Assembly: GCF_003234115.2 (NCBI RefSeq)
Contig: NZ_CP126251.1
Span: 3,162,001 to 3,226,000 of the forward strand
From: Curtobacterium sp. MCPF17_002
Lineage (GTDB): Bacteria > Actinomycetota > Actinomycetes > Actinomycetales > Microbacteriaceae
Direction of reading: 5' to 3'
DNA: 64,000 nt
The notes beneath the pieces were generated by a model. The model worked only from the letters and a program-made list of their open reading frames with translations, did no database searches and was not told where the DNA came from. This document shows, one piece after another, positions 34,126 through 42,233 of the stretch. Positions within the stretch are counted from its first letter, which is position 1. Every line of letters begins with the position of its first letter. Both the position numbers and the translations under genes were made by a program.

Positions 34126-36870
34126 TCACGGCCGGACCATCCGTCCGCCGGACAGCACCGACGCAGCCCACCGCGACAGCCGTGCACGGTCGACCTTCGA
34201 GTTGTGGCGGATGTCGGTCGGCAGCACGGGCACGGTGAGGACCGCGGCGAGCGGGATCCCGGCCGCAGCACGCACGGCAGCGGCGAGCACGGGCTCGGCG
34301 AGGGCCGGACGACCCGGACGCCGACGCCGACCGCGACCGCGACCGCGACCGCGCGGGTCACTCGTCTCGACGACGGCGACGGCCTGCTGCGTCCCGCTCG
34401 GCCCGATGCCCGCGAGACCGGCACGGCCCACACCGTCGACGCGCTCGATGCGCTGCTCGGGTCCGACCGGTGTGATGACTCCGAACGGGGTGGTGAGCAC
34501 GTGTTGGAGCCGTCCCTCGACCCAGAGCCGCCCGGCCGCGTCGAGGTGTCCGACGTCGCCGGTGCGGTGTCCGCGGGGATCGTCCACGTCGAGCCGGGAC
34601 ACCCGGTTCGTCCGCCAGAGCCGGTCGTACCGCTCCCGCACGTGCGGCGCCGCGACGACGATCTCGCCCGTGACGCCGGCTTCGGCGGTCAGGGCTCCGG
34701 TCGGCTGCCCCGTTGCGTCGAGCGGGGCGATGCGGACACGGACGTTCGCGGCGGGCTGCCCGACGCAGATCCCGTCGTCGGCAGCGGCAGCAGCGGCGCG
34801 CACCCCGTCGAGGTCGACGTCCGTCATGAGGAGCCCCTCGGTCATGCCGTAGGGGGTGTGCGCGCTGGCGTTCGGCATGAGCTCCGTCGCCGCGGTCAGC
34901 AGCGCAGCCGACACCGGAGCGCCCGCCGACAGGAACAGCCGCACGCGGCCGAGCGCCGCACGCTCGGCGTCGGTGAGCACGGACGCCGTCGCCACGACGT
35001 TCGCCAGCGCTGCCGGTGACAGGAACACCACGGTCGCGTCAGCAGCCGTCACCGACGCGGCGACCGCCGTCGCCGTGAGGGTCCGGGGCGCGGTGACGTC
35101 CATGTCCGGCGCCACCGAGCGCGCACCGAGCGCCGGTCCGAGCAGGGCGAACGGTGCGAACCCGGCGACGAGTCCGGTGCCGACACCGATGTCGTACTGG
35201 GTCGCCAGGGCATCGCGAACGGCGCCGAGCTGGCCGTGCGTGTACACGACGCCCTTCGCCGGACCGGTCGACCCGGAGGTGAACAGGACCGCGGCCGGAG
35301 CGTCCGACGACGGCGCGTCCGGCAGTCCGGGACCGGCCGCGAGACGACGGCGTCCGACCCGGGCGACGTCGACGAGCGTGTGCTCGACCCGCAGCGCCCG
35401 ACGTGCGACTGCCGGCAACGAGACGGTCGCGATGCGACGGCCCGGCCACCCGAGCGCGCGTGCGGCACCGAGACCGGGCAGGGCGCCGATGATCCAGTCC
35501 GGGCGGGCTCCGCGGACGGCACGGGTCAGCCCGCGCAGCCCGAGTCCGGCATCGGCCACGACGACGACCGCGCCGATGCGCACGCAGGCGTACAGGACGG
35601 CGGTGAGGTCGGCTCCCGGCGTGACGAGCAGCGAGACGCGGTCACCTGGGCGGACGCCGAGGTCGACGAGTCCGGCTGCGATCTCCTCGACCCGGCGGGC
35701 GAGCAGCCGCCACGAGACGGTGCGGGTGCCGCCCGGTGCGGCCATCTCGACGAGCGCGGGCTCGTCGCTGTCGCGCAGGTCGTCGAGTGCCGCCCAGAGC
35801 GGGCGGCTCGCGTCCGACGGCTCCGCGGCGACGGCCTGGAGGCGCGGCTCGGCCCCGACGGGTGCGTGGCCGTCCGGCAGGCGGTCACCGAGCCACTCGA
35901 ACACCGTCCCGGCGACGTCGGCGTCGTCCGGAAGCAGGTGGCCGGCACCCTCGAAGCGGTGCACGTCCGCCTGCGGCAGCCGCTCGGCGAGGTCGTCGAG
36001 GTACCGCTCGAGGAACACCGGGTCGCGCGGGCCCCACAGCAGGAGCGCGGGGACCTCGAGCGCCGCGACGCCCGCCGCGATCCGGTCGAGTTCGGGCGCG
36101 CTCGGGTGCGCCTGGTCGACGGGGATGTCCGCGACGAACCCGCCGATGCCGCCGCGGCGTGCGGCTCCGCGGTACGGCGCCCGGTAGGCGTCGGCGGTCA
36201 CGCGGTCGAGCTTCGGGTGCGCGATCGCGAGGGTGGTCTCGAGGAACGCCGGCGTCAGGACGGTCGCACGGCCGAGGAGTCCGGGGCGGAGCGCCAACCG
36301 GAGCGGCGCCGGGATCGGGGCGTCGGCGGGCTGGTGCACGGCGGTGTTGCACGTCGCGACCGCCACCACGAGCTCCGGGTGGTCGACCGCCCACCCGAGG
36401 GAGACGACGCCGCCCCAGTCGTGCCCGAGGGTGACCACTGGGCCTGCGAGTCCGAGCTCGTCGGTCAGTGCGCCGAGGTCGCGGACGCGTTCGGGCAGGC
36501 CACGCTGCTGCCCGGTGCGCTCCGAGAAGCCCATGTCGAGCTGGTCGACCGCGATGACGCGCCACGCCGGGCCGCCACTGCGGGCGATCTCGAGCGACCG
36601 CGCGGCGACGGACCGCCACAGGTACGACCAGGTGGGGTTGCCGTGCACGCAGAGCAGGGTGCCCACCGGACGCACGCCGAGGGCGTCCAGGGAACCGGCC
36701 GTGTCGAGGAGGTGCCAGGTCCGCTCGGGGCGATCCGCGCCTCCCGGCCGGTCGCCCGTCGTCCCGGGGACCGTCACGAGACGGGACCAAGCCGGGTCGA
36801 GTCCGGGCAGGGGCGGCGGGAGCGTCGCCGGAGCCGCAGCAGCGGCGACGCGCGGGAGGCTGGACCTCAC
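34126..36870 (-). CDS. oleBC: OleBC fusion: beta-lactone decarboxylase plus beta-lactone synthetase
   Basis: 914 residues, GTG 36870 overlapping the oleA stop (GTGA). N-terminal alpha/beta-hydrolase (about 1-330): VHGNPTWSYLWR, LGHDWGG (nucleophile Asp) and GAGHLLPDD (His), the haloalkane-dehalogenase-like OleB fold that decarboxylates a beta-lactone to an alkene. C-terminal ANL adenylating enzyme (about 355-914): LFTSGSTGPAKGVVYTHG, SAHTPYGMTEG, RTGDVGHLD and a terminal Lys in IRHNSKVDR, matching OleC. Natural OleBC fusions are known from actinobacteria. The linker carries the 19-bp palindrome core at 35834-35851. Confidence 0.88.
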   Translation of the reverse strand: MRSSLPRVAAAAAPATLPPPLPGLDPAWSRLVTVPGTTGDRPGGADRPERTWHLLDTAGSLDALGVRPVGTLLCVHGNPTWSYLWRSVAARSLEIARSGGPAWRVIAVDQLDMGFSERTGQQRGLPERVRDLGALTDELGLAGPVVTLGHDWGGVVSLGWAVDHPELVVAVATCNTAVHQPADAPIPAPLRLALRPGLLGRATVLTPAFLETTLAIAHPKLDRVTADAYRAPYRGAARRGGIGGFVADIPVDQAHPSAPELDRIAAGVAALEVPALLLWGPRDPVFLERYLDDLAERLPQADVHRFEGAGHLLPDDADVAGTVFEWLGDRLPDGHAPVGAEPRLQAVAAEPSDASRPLWAALDDLRDSDEPALVEMAAPGGTRTVSWRLLARRVEEIAAGLVDLGVRPGDRVSLLVTPGADLTAVLYACVRIGAVVVVADAGLGLRGLTRAVRGARPDWIIGALPGLGAARALGWPGRRIATVSLPAVARRALRVEHTLVDVARVGRRRLAAGPGLPDAPSSDAPAAVLFTSGSTGPAKGVVYTHGQLGAVRDALATQYDIGVGTGLVAGFAPFALLGPALGARSVAPDMDVTAPRTLTATAVAASVTAADATVVFLSPAALANVVATASVLTDAERAALGRVRLFLSAGAPVSAALLTAATELMPNASAHTPYGMTEGLLMTDVDLDGVRAAAAAADDGICVGQPAANVRVRIAPLDATGQPTGALTAEAGVTGEIVVAAPHVRERYDRLWRTNRVSRLDVDDPRGHRTGDVGHLDAAGRLWVEGRLQHVLTTPFGVITPVGPEQRIERVDGVGRAGLAGIGPSGTQQAVAVVETSDPRGRGRGRGRRRRPGRPALAEPVLAAAVRAAAGIPLAAVLTVPVLPTDIRHNSKVDRARLSRWAASVLSGGRMVRP
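35834..35851 (-). repeat. Palindrome-family core in the OleB-OleC linker
   Basis: Matches 18 of 19 bases of the reverse complement of the 3565-3583 element. Read in the oleBC frame it codes EPRLQA, exactly between the two enzyme domains. Confidence 0.7.
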
Positions 36871-37940
36871 CAGCGCAGTTCCATCATCGCCGTGTTGATG
36901 CCGGACCCCACGCCACCGAGGAACACCCGGTCGCCGCGGGTGATGCCGCCGTTGGCGACCTCGTCCGCGAGGGTGATCGGGATCGACGCCGGCCCGACGT
37001 TGCCGAAGCGCTGGTACGTCGTCGGGACCTTGGCACGCGGGATGCCGATCGCCTCGACGAAGGCGTTGGTGTGCACGTCGGAGACCTGGTGCAGCACGTA
37101 CCGGTCCATGTCGGCCCAGTCGAAGTGCGCGCGGGCCTCGTTCCAGGCCGCGACCACGAGCTCCATGCCGCCCTTGAGCAGCATCTTCGCGTCGGTGAAC
37201 ATGCCGTCCACGCTGCCGACGCACAGGTCGTACCACTGCGTCGCGGCACGGGTGACGCCACCGATGATGGGGTGTCCCTCCGGGTGGGCGTCGGACGGGC
37301 CGAGCACGGCGGCCGCGGCACCGGACCCGAGGGTCAGGCTCGCGAACTCGCTCATGAAGTCCTTGCGGTTCCGGCCACCCTGGTTGAGGCGGTCGATCGT
37401 GTTGAGCTGCACCTGGTCGGCGTCCTCGCCGTCCACGACGAGCGCGTACTTGATCTGGCCGGAGTCGATCATGCCGGCGGCGACGCTCATCGCGTTGACG
37501 AAGCCGAGGCAGGCGTTGGCGATGTCGAAGTTGATCGCCGAGGTCGGCAGGCCGAGCCCGTGGTGCAGGCGGACCGCGACGGACGGCTCGAGGTGCGGAC
37601 GGGTCACCGACGTGTTGATGAGGAGGCCGATGTCCTCCGGGCGGACACCCGCCTCGGCCATCGCGCGACGGCCGGCGTCGATCGCGGCATCCTGGAAGGT
37701 CTGGCCCTCGCCCCAGTTGCGGCGCTCGGTGACACCCGCGACGCGTTCGAGCAGACCCATCGGCAGGCGGAGTCGACGGAGCACCCCGCGGAGGCGTGCC
37801 TCGATGTCCGCGGAGGTCGTCACCCGTTCGGCCGTGGTCGTCGCCACGGACAGGAGCGACACGTTCTGGTGCTTCGCCGTGGCGTTGCCCGGCCGCTCCG
37901 GATCGCTGCTCGTCGACTGGTCGACCGGCCGTTCCGTCAT
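36867..37940 (-). CDS. oleA: OleA-type thiolase, head-to-head acyl condensation
   Basis: 357 residues from ATG 37940 (an alternative in-frame ATG at 37967 would add nine). Thiolase-superfamily enzyme resembling KAS III: catalytic Cys in NACLGFVNAM, LGSGAAAAVLG, YVLHQVSDVHTNAF (His) and GNVGPASIPITLA (Asn). OleA joins two acyl-CoAs into a 2-alkyl-3-ketoacid, the first olefin step. The presence of oleBC and oleD directly downstream fixes the function better than the sequence alone. Confidence 0.87.
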   Translation of the reverse strand: MTERPVDQSTSSDPERPGNATAKHQNVSLLSVATTTAERVTTSADIEARLRGVLRRLRLPMGLLERVAGVTERRNWGEGQTFQDAAIDAGRRAMAEAGVRPEDIGLLINTSVTRPHLEPSVAVRLHHGLGLPTSAINFDIANACLGFVNAMSVAAGMIDSGQIKYALVVDGEDADQVQLNTIDRLNQGGRNRKDFMSEFASLTLGSGAAAAVLGPSDAHPEGHPIIGGVTRAATQWYDLCVGSVDGMFTDAKMLLKGGMELVVAAWNEARAHFDWADMDRYVLHQVSDVHTNAFVEAIGIPRAKVPTTYQRFGNVGPASIPITLADEVANGGITRGDRVFLGGVGSGINTAMMELRW

Positions 37941-38007
37941 GATCGTCACCGACACATACTTCCGCATTCCGGCTGTGCGCGCGATCCGGGTGCGCTGAAC
38001 GGTGTCG

Positions 38008-39186
38008 TCAGGCGTCCTTCGGGAGCTTCCGGACCCGACTCCGGCGGCGCCGGCGGTCGGGGACCATCGACCGCATCTCCTCGAGCTTGCCGAAGCACAG
38101 CAGTCGGTCGCTGGCCTGCAGCTCGACGCCGCTCCGCGGGTTCGGGATCACCGTCGCGCCGCGGTGCAGGGTCAGCACCGTGATGTCACGGTCCCAGAGG
38201 CCGGACTCCTTGATCGTCTTCCCGACCAGGTCCGCGTTGGTGTGCACGAGCAGTTCGGCCACGCCATACCCCGTCGAGACCGTCAGCCGCTGGCGGACGT
38301 CGATCTCCGGGAAGGCGACCTGGTTGCCGATGAAGTCGATGATCGCGCCGGCGACGTCGAGGCCCGTTGCCCGCTCGATGCCCTCCAGCCCGGGCGAGGA
38401 GTTGACCTCCATCACGAGTGGGCCGTCGTTGCCCTCGAGCATGTCGACGCCGGCGACCCGGAGGCCCATGATCTGCGCCGAACGGACAGCCGCTTCTTCG
38501 TACTCCGGCGTCAACGTCACCTTCTCGACCGTCCCGCCGCGGTGCACGTTCGACCGGAACTCGTCGCCGGACGCGCTCCGCCGCATGGCCGCGACGACCC
38601 GGTCGCCGACCACCAGTGCCCGGATGTCCTTGCCGCGGCTCTCCGAGATGAAGGACTGGATGAGGACGTTCTGCTTCGTCGAGTGCAGCGTCTCGACGAT
38701 GGACTCGGCGACCTTCTCCTCCGGCGCGAGGATCACCCCGATGCCCTGCGTGCCCTCCAGCAGCTTGATGACGACCGGTGCGCCGCCGACCCGCTCGATC
38801 GCACCGCGCACGTCGGCCCGGCTGTTCACGAACGTGGTCGCCGGCATCCCGATGTGGTGCCGGGACAGGATCTGGTTCGCCCGGAGCTTGTCGCGCGAGT
38901 TCGTGATCCCCGTCGCCGTGTTCGGCGTGTACACGTCCATCTGCTCGAACTGCCGCACGACCGCGGTGCCGTAGTACGTGATCGAGTTGCCGATGCGGGG
39001 CAGGACGGCGTCGTAGTCACTGAGGAGCTTGCCGCGGTAGAGCAGGTCGGGGTCCTCGCCGGACAGGTCGATGGCGAAGCGCAGGGTGTTGAGGACCTTC
39101 ACCTCGTGCCCGCGGTCGATCGCGGCGGCCCGGAGGCGCTCGGTCGAGTACGCACGCGGGGCGCGCGACAGGATGGCGAGTTTCAT
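38008..39186 (-). CDS. rimK: RimK-type ATP-grasp ligase with a C-terminal RCK_C domain
   Basis: 392 residues from ATG 39186. N-terminal pre-ATP-grasp and ATP-grasp domains to about residue 300 (VVIKLLEGTQGIGVILA, SRGKDIRALVVGDRVVAAMRR in two parts, VMEVNSSPGLEGIE). Family members add glutamate to ribosomal protein S6 or other acceptors. After it, residues 305-375 form a TrkA-C/RCK_C-like domain (VGKTIKESGLWDRDITVLTL, then IPNPRSGVELQASDRLLCFG), which in potassium channels binds small ligands, and a basic tail. The fusion suggests ligand control of the ligase. Divergent from the retropepsin-like gene. Confidence 0.85.
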   Translation of the reverse strand: MKLAILSRAPRAYSTERLRAAAIDRGHEVKVLNTLRFAIDLSGEDPDLLYRGKLLSDYDAVLPRIGNSITYYGTAVVRQFEQMDVYTPNTATGITNSRDKLRANQILSRHHIGMPATTFVNSRADVRGAIERVGGAPVVIKLLEGTQGIGVILAPEEKVAESIVETLHSTKQNVLIQSFISESRGKDIRALVVGDRVVAAMRRSASGDEFRSNVHRGGTVEKVTLTPEYEEAAVRSAQIMGLRVAGVDMLEGNDGPLVMEVNSSPGLEGIERATGLDVAGAIIDFIGNQVAFPEIDVRQRLTVSTGYGVAELLVHTNADLVGKTIKESGLWDRDITVLTLHRGATVIPNPRSGVELQASDRLLCFGKLEEMRSMVPDRRRRRSRVRKLPKDA

Positions 39187-39305
39187 CGGTGCTGCTCCGC
39201 GGGGTCCTGGATCTGGCGGTGGGCTGTCTTCGGCGGCGCGCAGTCGTCGACGACGCTCCATCCAAGCATGCGGACGCACGTCCGGGCATGCGCCAGGATG
39301 GGCGC

Positions 39306-39791
39306 ATGGCCCGCGCTCCGAAGTCCCCGAACGGCGGTCTCGTCGTCGCCGGGTGGCGGGAGTGGGCCGGGCTGCCCGACCTCGGGATCCCGTGGATCAA
39401 GGTGAAGCTCGACACCGGCGCCCGCAGCTCCGCGCTGCATGCGTTCGACCTCGAGGAACTCCCCGGCGATCGGGTGCGGTTCTCACTGCACCCGTGGCAG
39501 GACACCGACGCCGACGCCGTCACCGTCGAGTGCGACGTGCACGACCGGCGCACCGTCCGCAGTTCGACCGGGCACACGCAGGAGCGGATCGTGGTCCTCA
39601 CCGAGATGACCCTCGCCGGGCGTGTCTTCCAGGCCGAGGTCACGTTGAGCAACCGCGACCAGATGGGTTTCCGGATGCTCGTCGGTCGTGAGGCCCTCCG
39701 TCAGGGGTTCCTCGTCGACCCGGCGCGGTCGTTCATGGCCGGACGGGCACCCAAGGAGATCCGCCGCCGCAACCGCGGTCGCGCCGCCTGA
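39306..39791 (+). CDS. Retropepsin-like aspartic protease of the RimB/COG4067 type
   Basis: 161 residues. The active-site motif LDTGARSSALHA (Asp-Thr-Gly) and the second turn GREALRQGFLVDPARSF fit single-domain retropepsin-like proteases found next to RimK-type ligases. Homologues are often called ATP-dependent zinc protease but there is no HExxH or ATP motif here. A plausible job is trimming poly-glutamate tails added by the neighbouring RimK protein. Start ATG 39306; upstream in-frame starts cover non-conserved Arg/His-rich sequence. Confidence 0.75.
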   Translation: MARAPKSPNGGLVVAGWREWAGLPDLGIPWIKVKLDTGARSSALHAFDLEELPGDRVRFSLHPWQDTDADAVTVECDVHDRRTVRSSTGHTQERIVVLTEMTLAGRVFQAEVTLSNRDQMGFRMLVGREALRQGFLVDPARSFMAGRAPKEIRRRNRGRAA

Positions 39792-39819
39792 CGTCGTTCG
39801 AGGTCTCGCGACACGCCGC

Positions 39820-40461
39820 TCAGGTCCGCCGAGATCGCACTTCGGGTCGCCCGGGGGCGCGCGATGCGGCAGGAAGTGCGATCTCGGCGCCCGGGGCGGG
39901 GCCGGCCACGCCGGCGTCGACCAGGGCCGCGGCGACCTGGCGCGCAGTCTCGGTGCCGAGCGCCGGGTCGCGGAGACGCATCGCGAGGTACCCCGACACG
40001 ACGAGCAGCAGCTGGTCGGCGAGCGCCGCCGCACCATCGTGGACCAGCGGCATCGCGAAGCCGACGAGACGGCGACGCAGGGTCCCGGTCTCGAGGTCGA
40101 GGACGGCGCGGACGTCCCCGGGGGTGTCCGCGTACTCGGCGGCGGTCCCGAGGAACGCGCACCACCGAGATCCCGTCGGCGTCGAGCGGTAGGCGTCGAG
40201 CGCGTCGAACACCGACAGCAACCGCCCTCGGTCGTCCCGGGCGGCCTCGGCCGCACGGTCCCATGTCCGGGCCCAGTCGTCGTGCCGGCGCCGGAGCGCG
40301 GCGGCGACGAGGGACTCCTTGCTGGGGTAGCCGCGGTAGAGCGTGGCGCTGGAGATGCCGGCGCGTTCGAGCACGGCGTCGATCGGCGTCGCGGCGATGC
40401 CCTGCGTGAAGAAGAGCTCCTCGGCGGCGTCGAGGAGCTTCTGCTCGGTTCCTGGACGCAT
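39820..40461 (-). CDS. TetR-family repressor of the adjacent MFS gene
   Basis: 213 residues from ATG 40461 (a GTG two codons upstream is possible). N-terminal HTH TPIDAVLERAGISSATLYRG, then YPSKESLVAA; the C-terminal ligand domain matches the TetR_C subgroup with FLGTAAEYADTPGD. It is divergent from the MFS gene, with a palindrome over that gene's start. Its last 20 codons are made by the GAGATCGCACTT palindrome, so the C-terminus looks rewritten by a repeat insertion. Confidence 0.85.
   Translation of the reverse strand: MRPGTEQKLLDAAEELFFTQGIAATPIDAVLERAGISSATLYRGYPSKESLVAAALRRRHDDWARTWDRAAEAARDDRGRLLSVFDALDAYRSTPTGSRWCAFLGTAAEYADTPGDVRAVLDLETGTLRRRLVGFAMPLVHDGAAALADQLLLVVSGYLAMRLRDPALGTETARQVAAALVDAGVAGPAPGAEIALPAASRAPGRPEVRSRRT
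39828..39888. repeat. GAGATCGCACTT-family palindrome inside the TetR 3' end
   Basis: Perfect 15-bp arms GCCGAGATCGCACTT (39828-39842) and AAGTGCGATCTCGGC (39874-39888), 31-nt loop. It overlaps the last codons of the TetR gene and serves as terminator between it and the convergent protease gene. Confidence 0.8.
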
Positions 40462-40477
40462 GACCACACCTGCACCC

Positions 40478-40505
40478 TAGGCTCTGAAAAGTGAAACGAT
40501 CGTTT
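40478..40505. promoter_or_regulatory. Promoter and TetR operator of the MFS gene
   Basis: TAGGCT (40478-40483) as -10, followed by AAACGATCGTTT (40494-40505), a perfect 12-bp palindrome lying just inside the MFS start GTG 40491. It also lies 33 bp upstream of the TetR start, so it can control both genes. Confidence 0.65.
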
Positions 40506-41744
40506 TCGTTACGACAGCGTGTCCTCCTCGCGAGCGGGCTCGGGCTCATCGCGGCGACCTACGGTCTCGTGCGGCTCGCGTACGGGCTCTTCCTGCCGGA
40601 CGTGCAGCGCGACCTCGGCCTCCGCGCCGACGCCGCGGGCTGGATCTCGTCCGGCGCGTCCGGAGTGTACTGCCTGGCCGCGGTCGCCGGGTTCGTCCTG
40701 GCCGCCCGTGTCCCGCGTGCGCTCGTCGCGGTCGCTGCGGTCGTCGCGGGCGGCGGGGCCCTCGGCATGGCCGCCGCCGCGGGTCCGCTGCCGTTCGGCG
40801 TCGCGTCGGTGATCGCCTCCGCAGGCGCCGGACTGGCCTCCCCCGCCCTGGTGCGACTCGTCGCCGAGCAGATCCCCGAGGCGGCGCAGACGCGGGCACA
40901 GGCGGTCGTGAACTCGGGCACCGGGCCGGGGCTGGTCGGGGCCGGCGCGCTCGCCCTCGTGCTCCTGCCCGACTGGCGGACGGCGTGGGGCTGGTCGGGG
41001 GCGTTCACGCTCGTCGTCGGCGCCGTGCTGCTCGGTGCTGCCCAGCGAAGTGCGGCCCGGCGGGGTGGCGACGAGCACGAGGGCATCCCGGCCCCACCCG
41101 CTCCCGGAGCACCCTGGTTCACCGCCCACCGCGGAGTGCTCCTGCTCGCCCTGCTGTTCGGCGCCGGCTCGGCGGTCATGTGGACGTACGGCCGCTCGGT
41201 CCTCGTCGACGTCGGCGCACCGGTCGTGGTGTCGGTGTCGGCCTGGATCGCGCTGGGCCTCGGCGGCGCGTCGGTCGCCGTCACGGCACGCTGGACGAGC
41301 GGCCTCCGCGCCCGCACCCTCTGGGTCGTCACGACGGGATCGGTCGCGGTCGCCGTCCTCGTGCTCGGGGTCGCACCGCAGTGGACGGCCGTCGCGCTGC
41401 TCGCCTGCGCCGTGTTCGGCTGGGGCTACACGGCGGCGACCGGAGCGCTCATCGCCTGGACGACCGAGCTCGACGCGGACCGCGCGGCAGCGGGCACGTC
41501 GATGCTGTTCGTGGCGCTCGTCCTCGGCCAGGCGGCGGGTGCGGCCGCGGCGGGAGGGCTCATCGGCGCGGCGGGGCCCGTCATCACGTTCGTGGCCGGC
41601 GCCGTCGTGACCGTCGCCAGCACGGTCCCGGCGGCGTTCGGGCGACGTCTCAGAGGATCGGACGGAGCTCGATCTTCCGGTTGCACGCCACCGACGCCTC
41701 GGCGGCCACACGCAGGGCGGTCTCGGCATCCGGCAGGTCCATGA
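40491..41744 (+). CDS. MFS transporter under TetR control
   Basis: 417 residues, about twelve membrane segments, starting near TM1 with YGLVRLAYGLFLPDVQRDLG. No antiporter motif C is certain. The GTG start lies at the predicted transcription start, so the message is probably leaderless. The last 32 codons are antisense to the YCII-like gene and are Arg/Pro/Ser-rich, suggesting a read-through extension of an older stop. Substrate unknown; control by the adjacent TetR is inferred. Confidence 0.8.
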   Translation: MKRSFSLRQRVLLASGLGLIAATYGLVRLAYGLFLPDVQRDLGLRADAAGWISSGASGVYCLAAVAGFVLAARVPRALVAVAAVVAGGGALGMAAAAGPLPFGVASVIASAGAGLASPALVRLVAEQIPEAAQTRAQAVVNSGTGPGLVGAGALALVLLPDWRTAWGWSGAFTLVVGAVLLGAAQRSAARRGGDEHEGIPAPPAPGAPWFTAHRGVLLLALLFGAGSAVMWTYGRSVLVDVGAPVVVSVSAWIALGLGGASVAVTARWTSGLRARTLWVVTTGSVAVAVLVLGVAPQWTAVALLACAVFGWGYTAATGALIAWTTELDADRAAAGTSMLFVALVLGQAAGAAAAGGLIGAAGPVITFVAGAVVTVASTVPAAFGRRLRGSDGARSSGCTPPTPRRPHAGRSRHPAGP

Positions 41745-41988
41745 CCCAGAACCCGGCGACGTACTCGTCCGCGGCGACGATCGGCCCCGGCGTGGTGTTC
41801 GTCGTCCCGGAGCGAGCGTCGACCACGGTGGCGTCGGCGGGCGCGGACACCCCTGCGGCGAGGACGACCGCGTCGCCGAGGCGAGTGTTGAAGGCGTCGA
41901 CCGCGTCCATCTCGGCCTGGGTCCCGGATTCCGTCCGACCGGCGGCCTGGGCCTGCCCGTCGTCGATGACGTTGACGAGGAACTGCAT
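41650..41988 (-). CDS. YCII-related (DGPF) domain protein
   Basis: 112 residues from MQFLVNVIDDGQA (ATG 41988, GGGGAG 6 bp upstream). The YCII/DGPF fold motifs LAAGVSAPADATVVDARSG, GPIVAADEYVAGFWVMDLP and IELRPIL are present. Such proteins are small ferredoxin-like dimers, often coded near ECF sigma genes; function unclear. Its 3' end overlaps the convergent MFS gene by 95 bp. Confidence 0.85.
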   Translation of the reverse strand: MQFLVNVIDDGQAQAAGRTESGTQAEMDAVDAFNTRLGDAVVLAAGVSAPADATVVDARSGTTNTTPGPIVAADEYVAGFWVMDLPDAETALRVAAEASVACNRKIELRPIL

Positions 41989-42029
41989 CGTTTCTCCCCT
42001 TGCTCGTTGGCGGGAGGCTACTCCTGCGC

Positions 42030-42035
42030 TACGGT
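42030..42035 (+). promoter_or_regulatory. Candidate -10 of the attenuated MFS transcript
   Basis: TACGGT about 200 bp upstream of the MFS coding start, leaving a long leader that holds a short ORF and three hairpins. Confidence 0.35.
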
Positions 42036-42110
42036 GACGGCGAGCACTCCTCACGACGAGGACGCCACCAACACGCACCACCTTCGAACACACCACTCGA
42101 CAGCGGAGTC

Positions 42111-42128
42111 ATGGCAACGAAGCGCTGA
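42111..42128 (+). CDS. Five-codon leader peptide MATKR
   Basis: ATG GCA ACG AAG CGC TGA. A GGAG lies 2 bp before the ATG, close but usable. Its stop codon is part of the first hairpin's left arm, so ribosome position here would decide folding. A longer His/Thr-rich frame from GTG 42034 is an alternative leader. Confidence 0.4.
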   Translation: MATKR

Positions 42129-42213
42129 GCCGGCACCTGAGCCGGCTCCCCCTCCACGCGGACCACACGGTCCGCGCGCTTCCAGTACGCCCGCGCGGCA
42201 CCGATGCCGCGCG
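42127..42213 (+). promoter_or_regulatory. Three-hairpin attenuator upstream of an MFS gene
   Basis: Hairpin 1: GAGCCGGC / GCCGGCTC (42127-42134, 42141-42148). Hairpin 2: CGCGGACC / GGTCCGCG (42157-42164, 42169-42176). Hairpin 3: CGCGCGGCA / TGCCGCGCG (42192-42200, 42205-42213). All arms are perfect with 4- to 6-nt loops. The layout of short ORF, hairpins, then a drug-efflux-like gene matches ribosome-mediated attenuators of antibiotic resistance genes. Confidence 0.6.
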
Positions 42214-42233
42214 ACGACTCCGAGGGATTCCCC

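Noticed and set aside
33985..34164. Insertion sequence between oleBC and oleD, because of the direct repeats.
   Set aside because: The intervening 100 bp holds only a palindrome, with no transposase or IS-type ends.
39306..39791. ATP-dependent zinc protease label.
   Set aside because: There is no zinc HExxH motif or ATP-binding loop; a DTG aspartic-protease motif is present.
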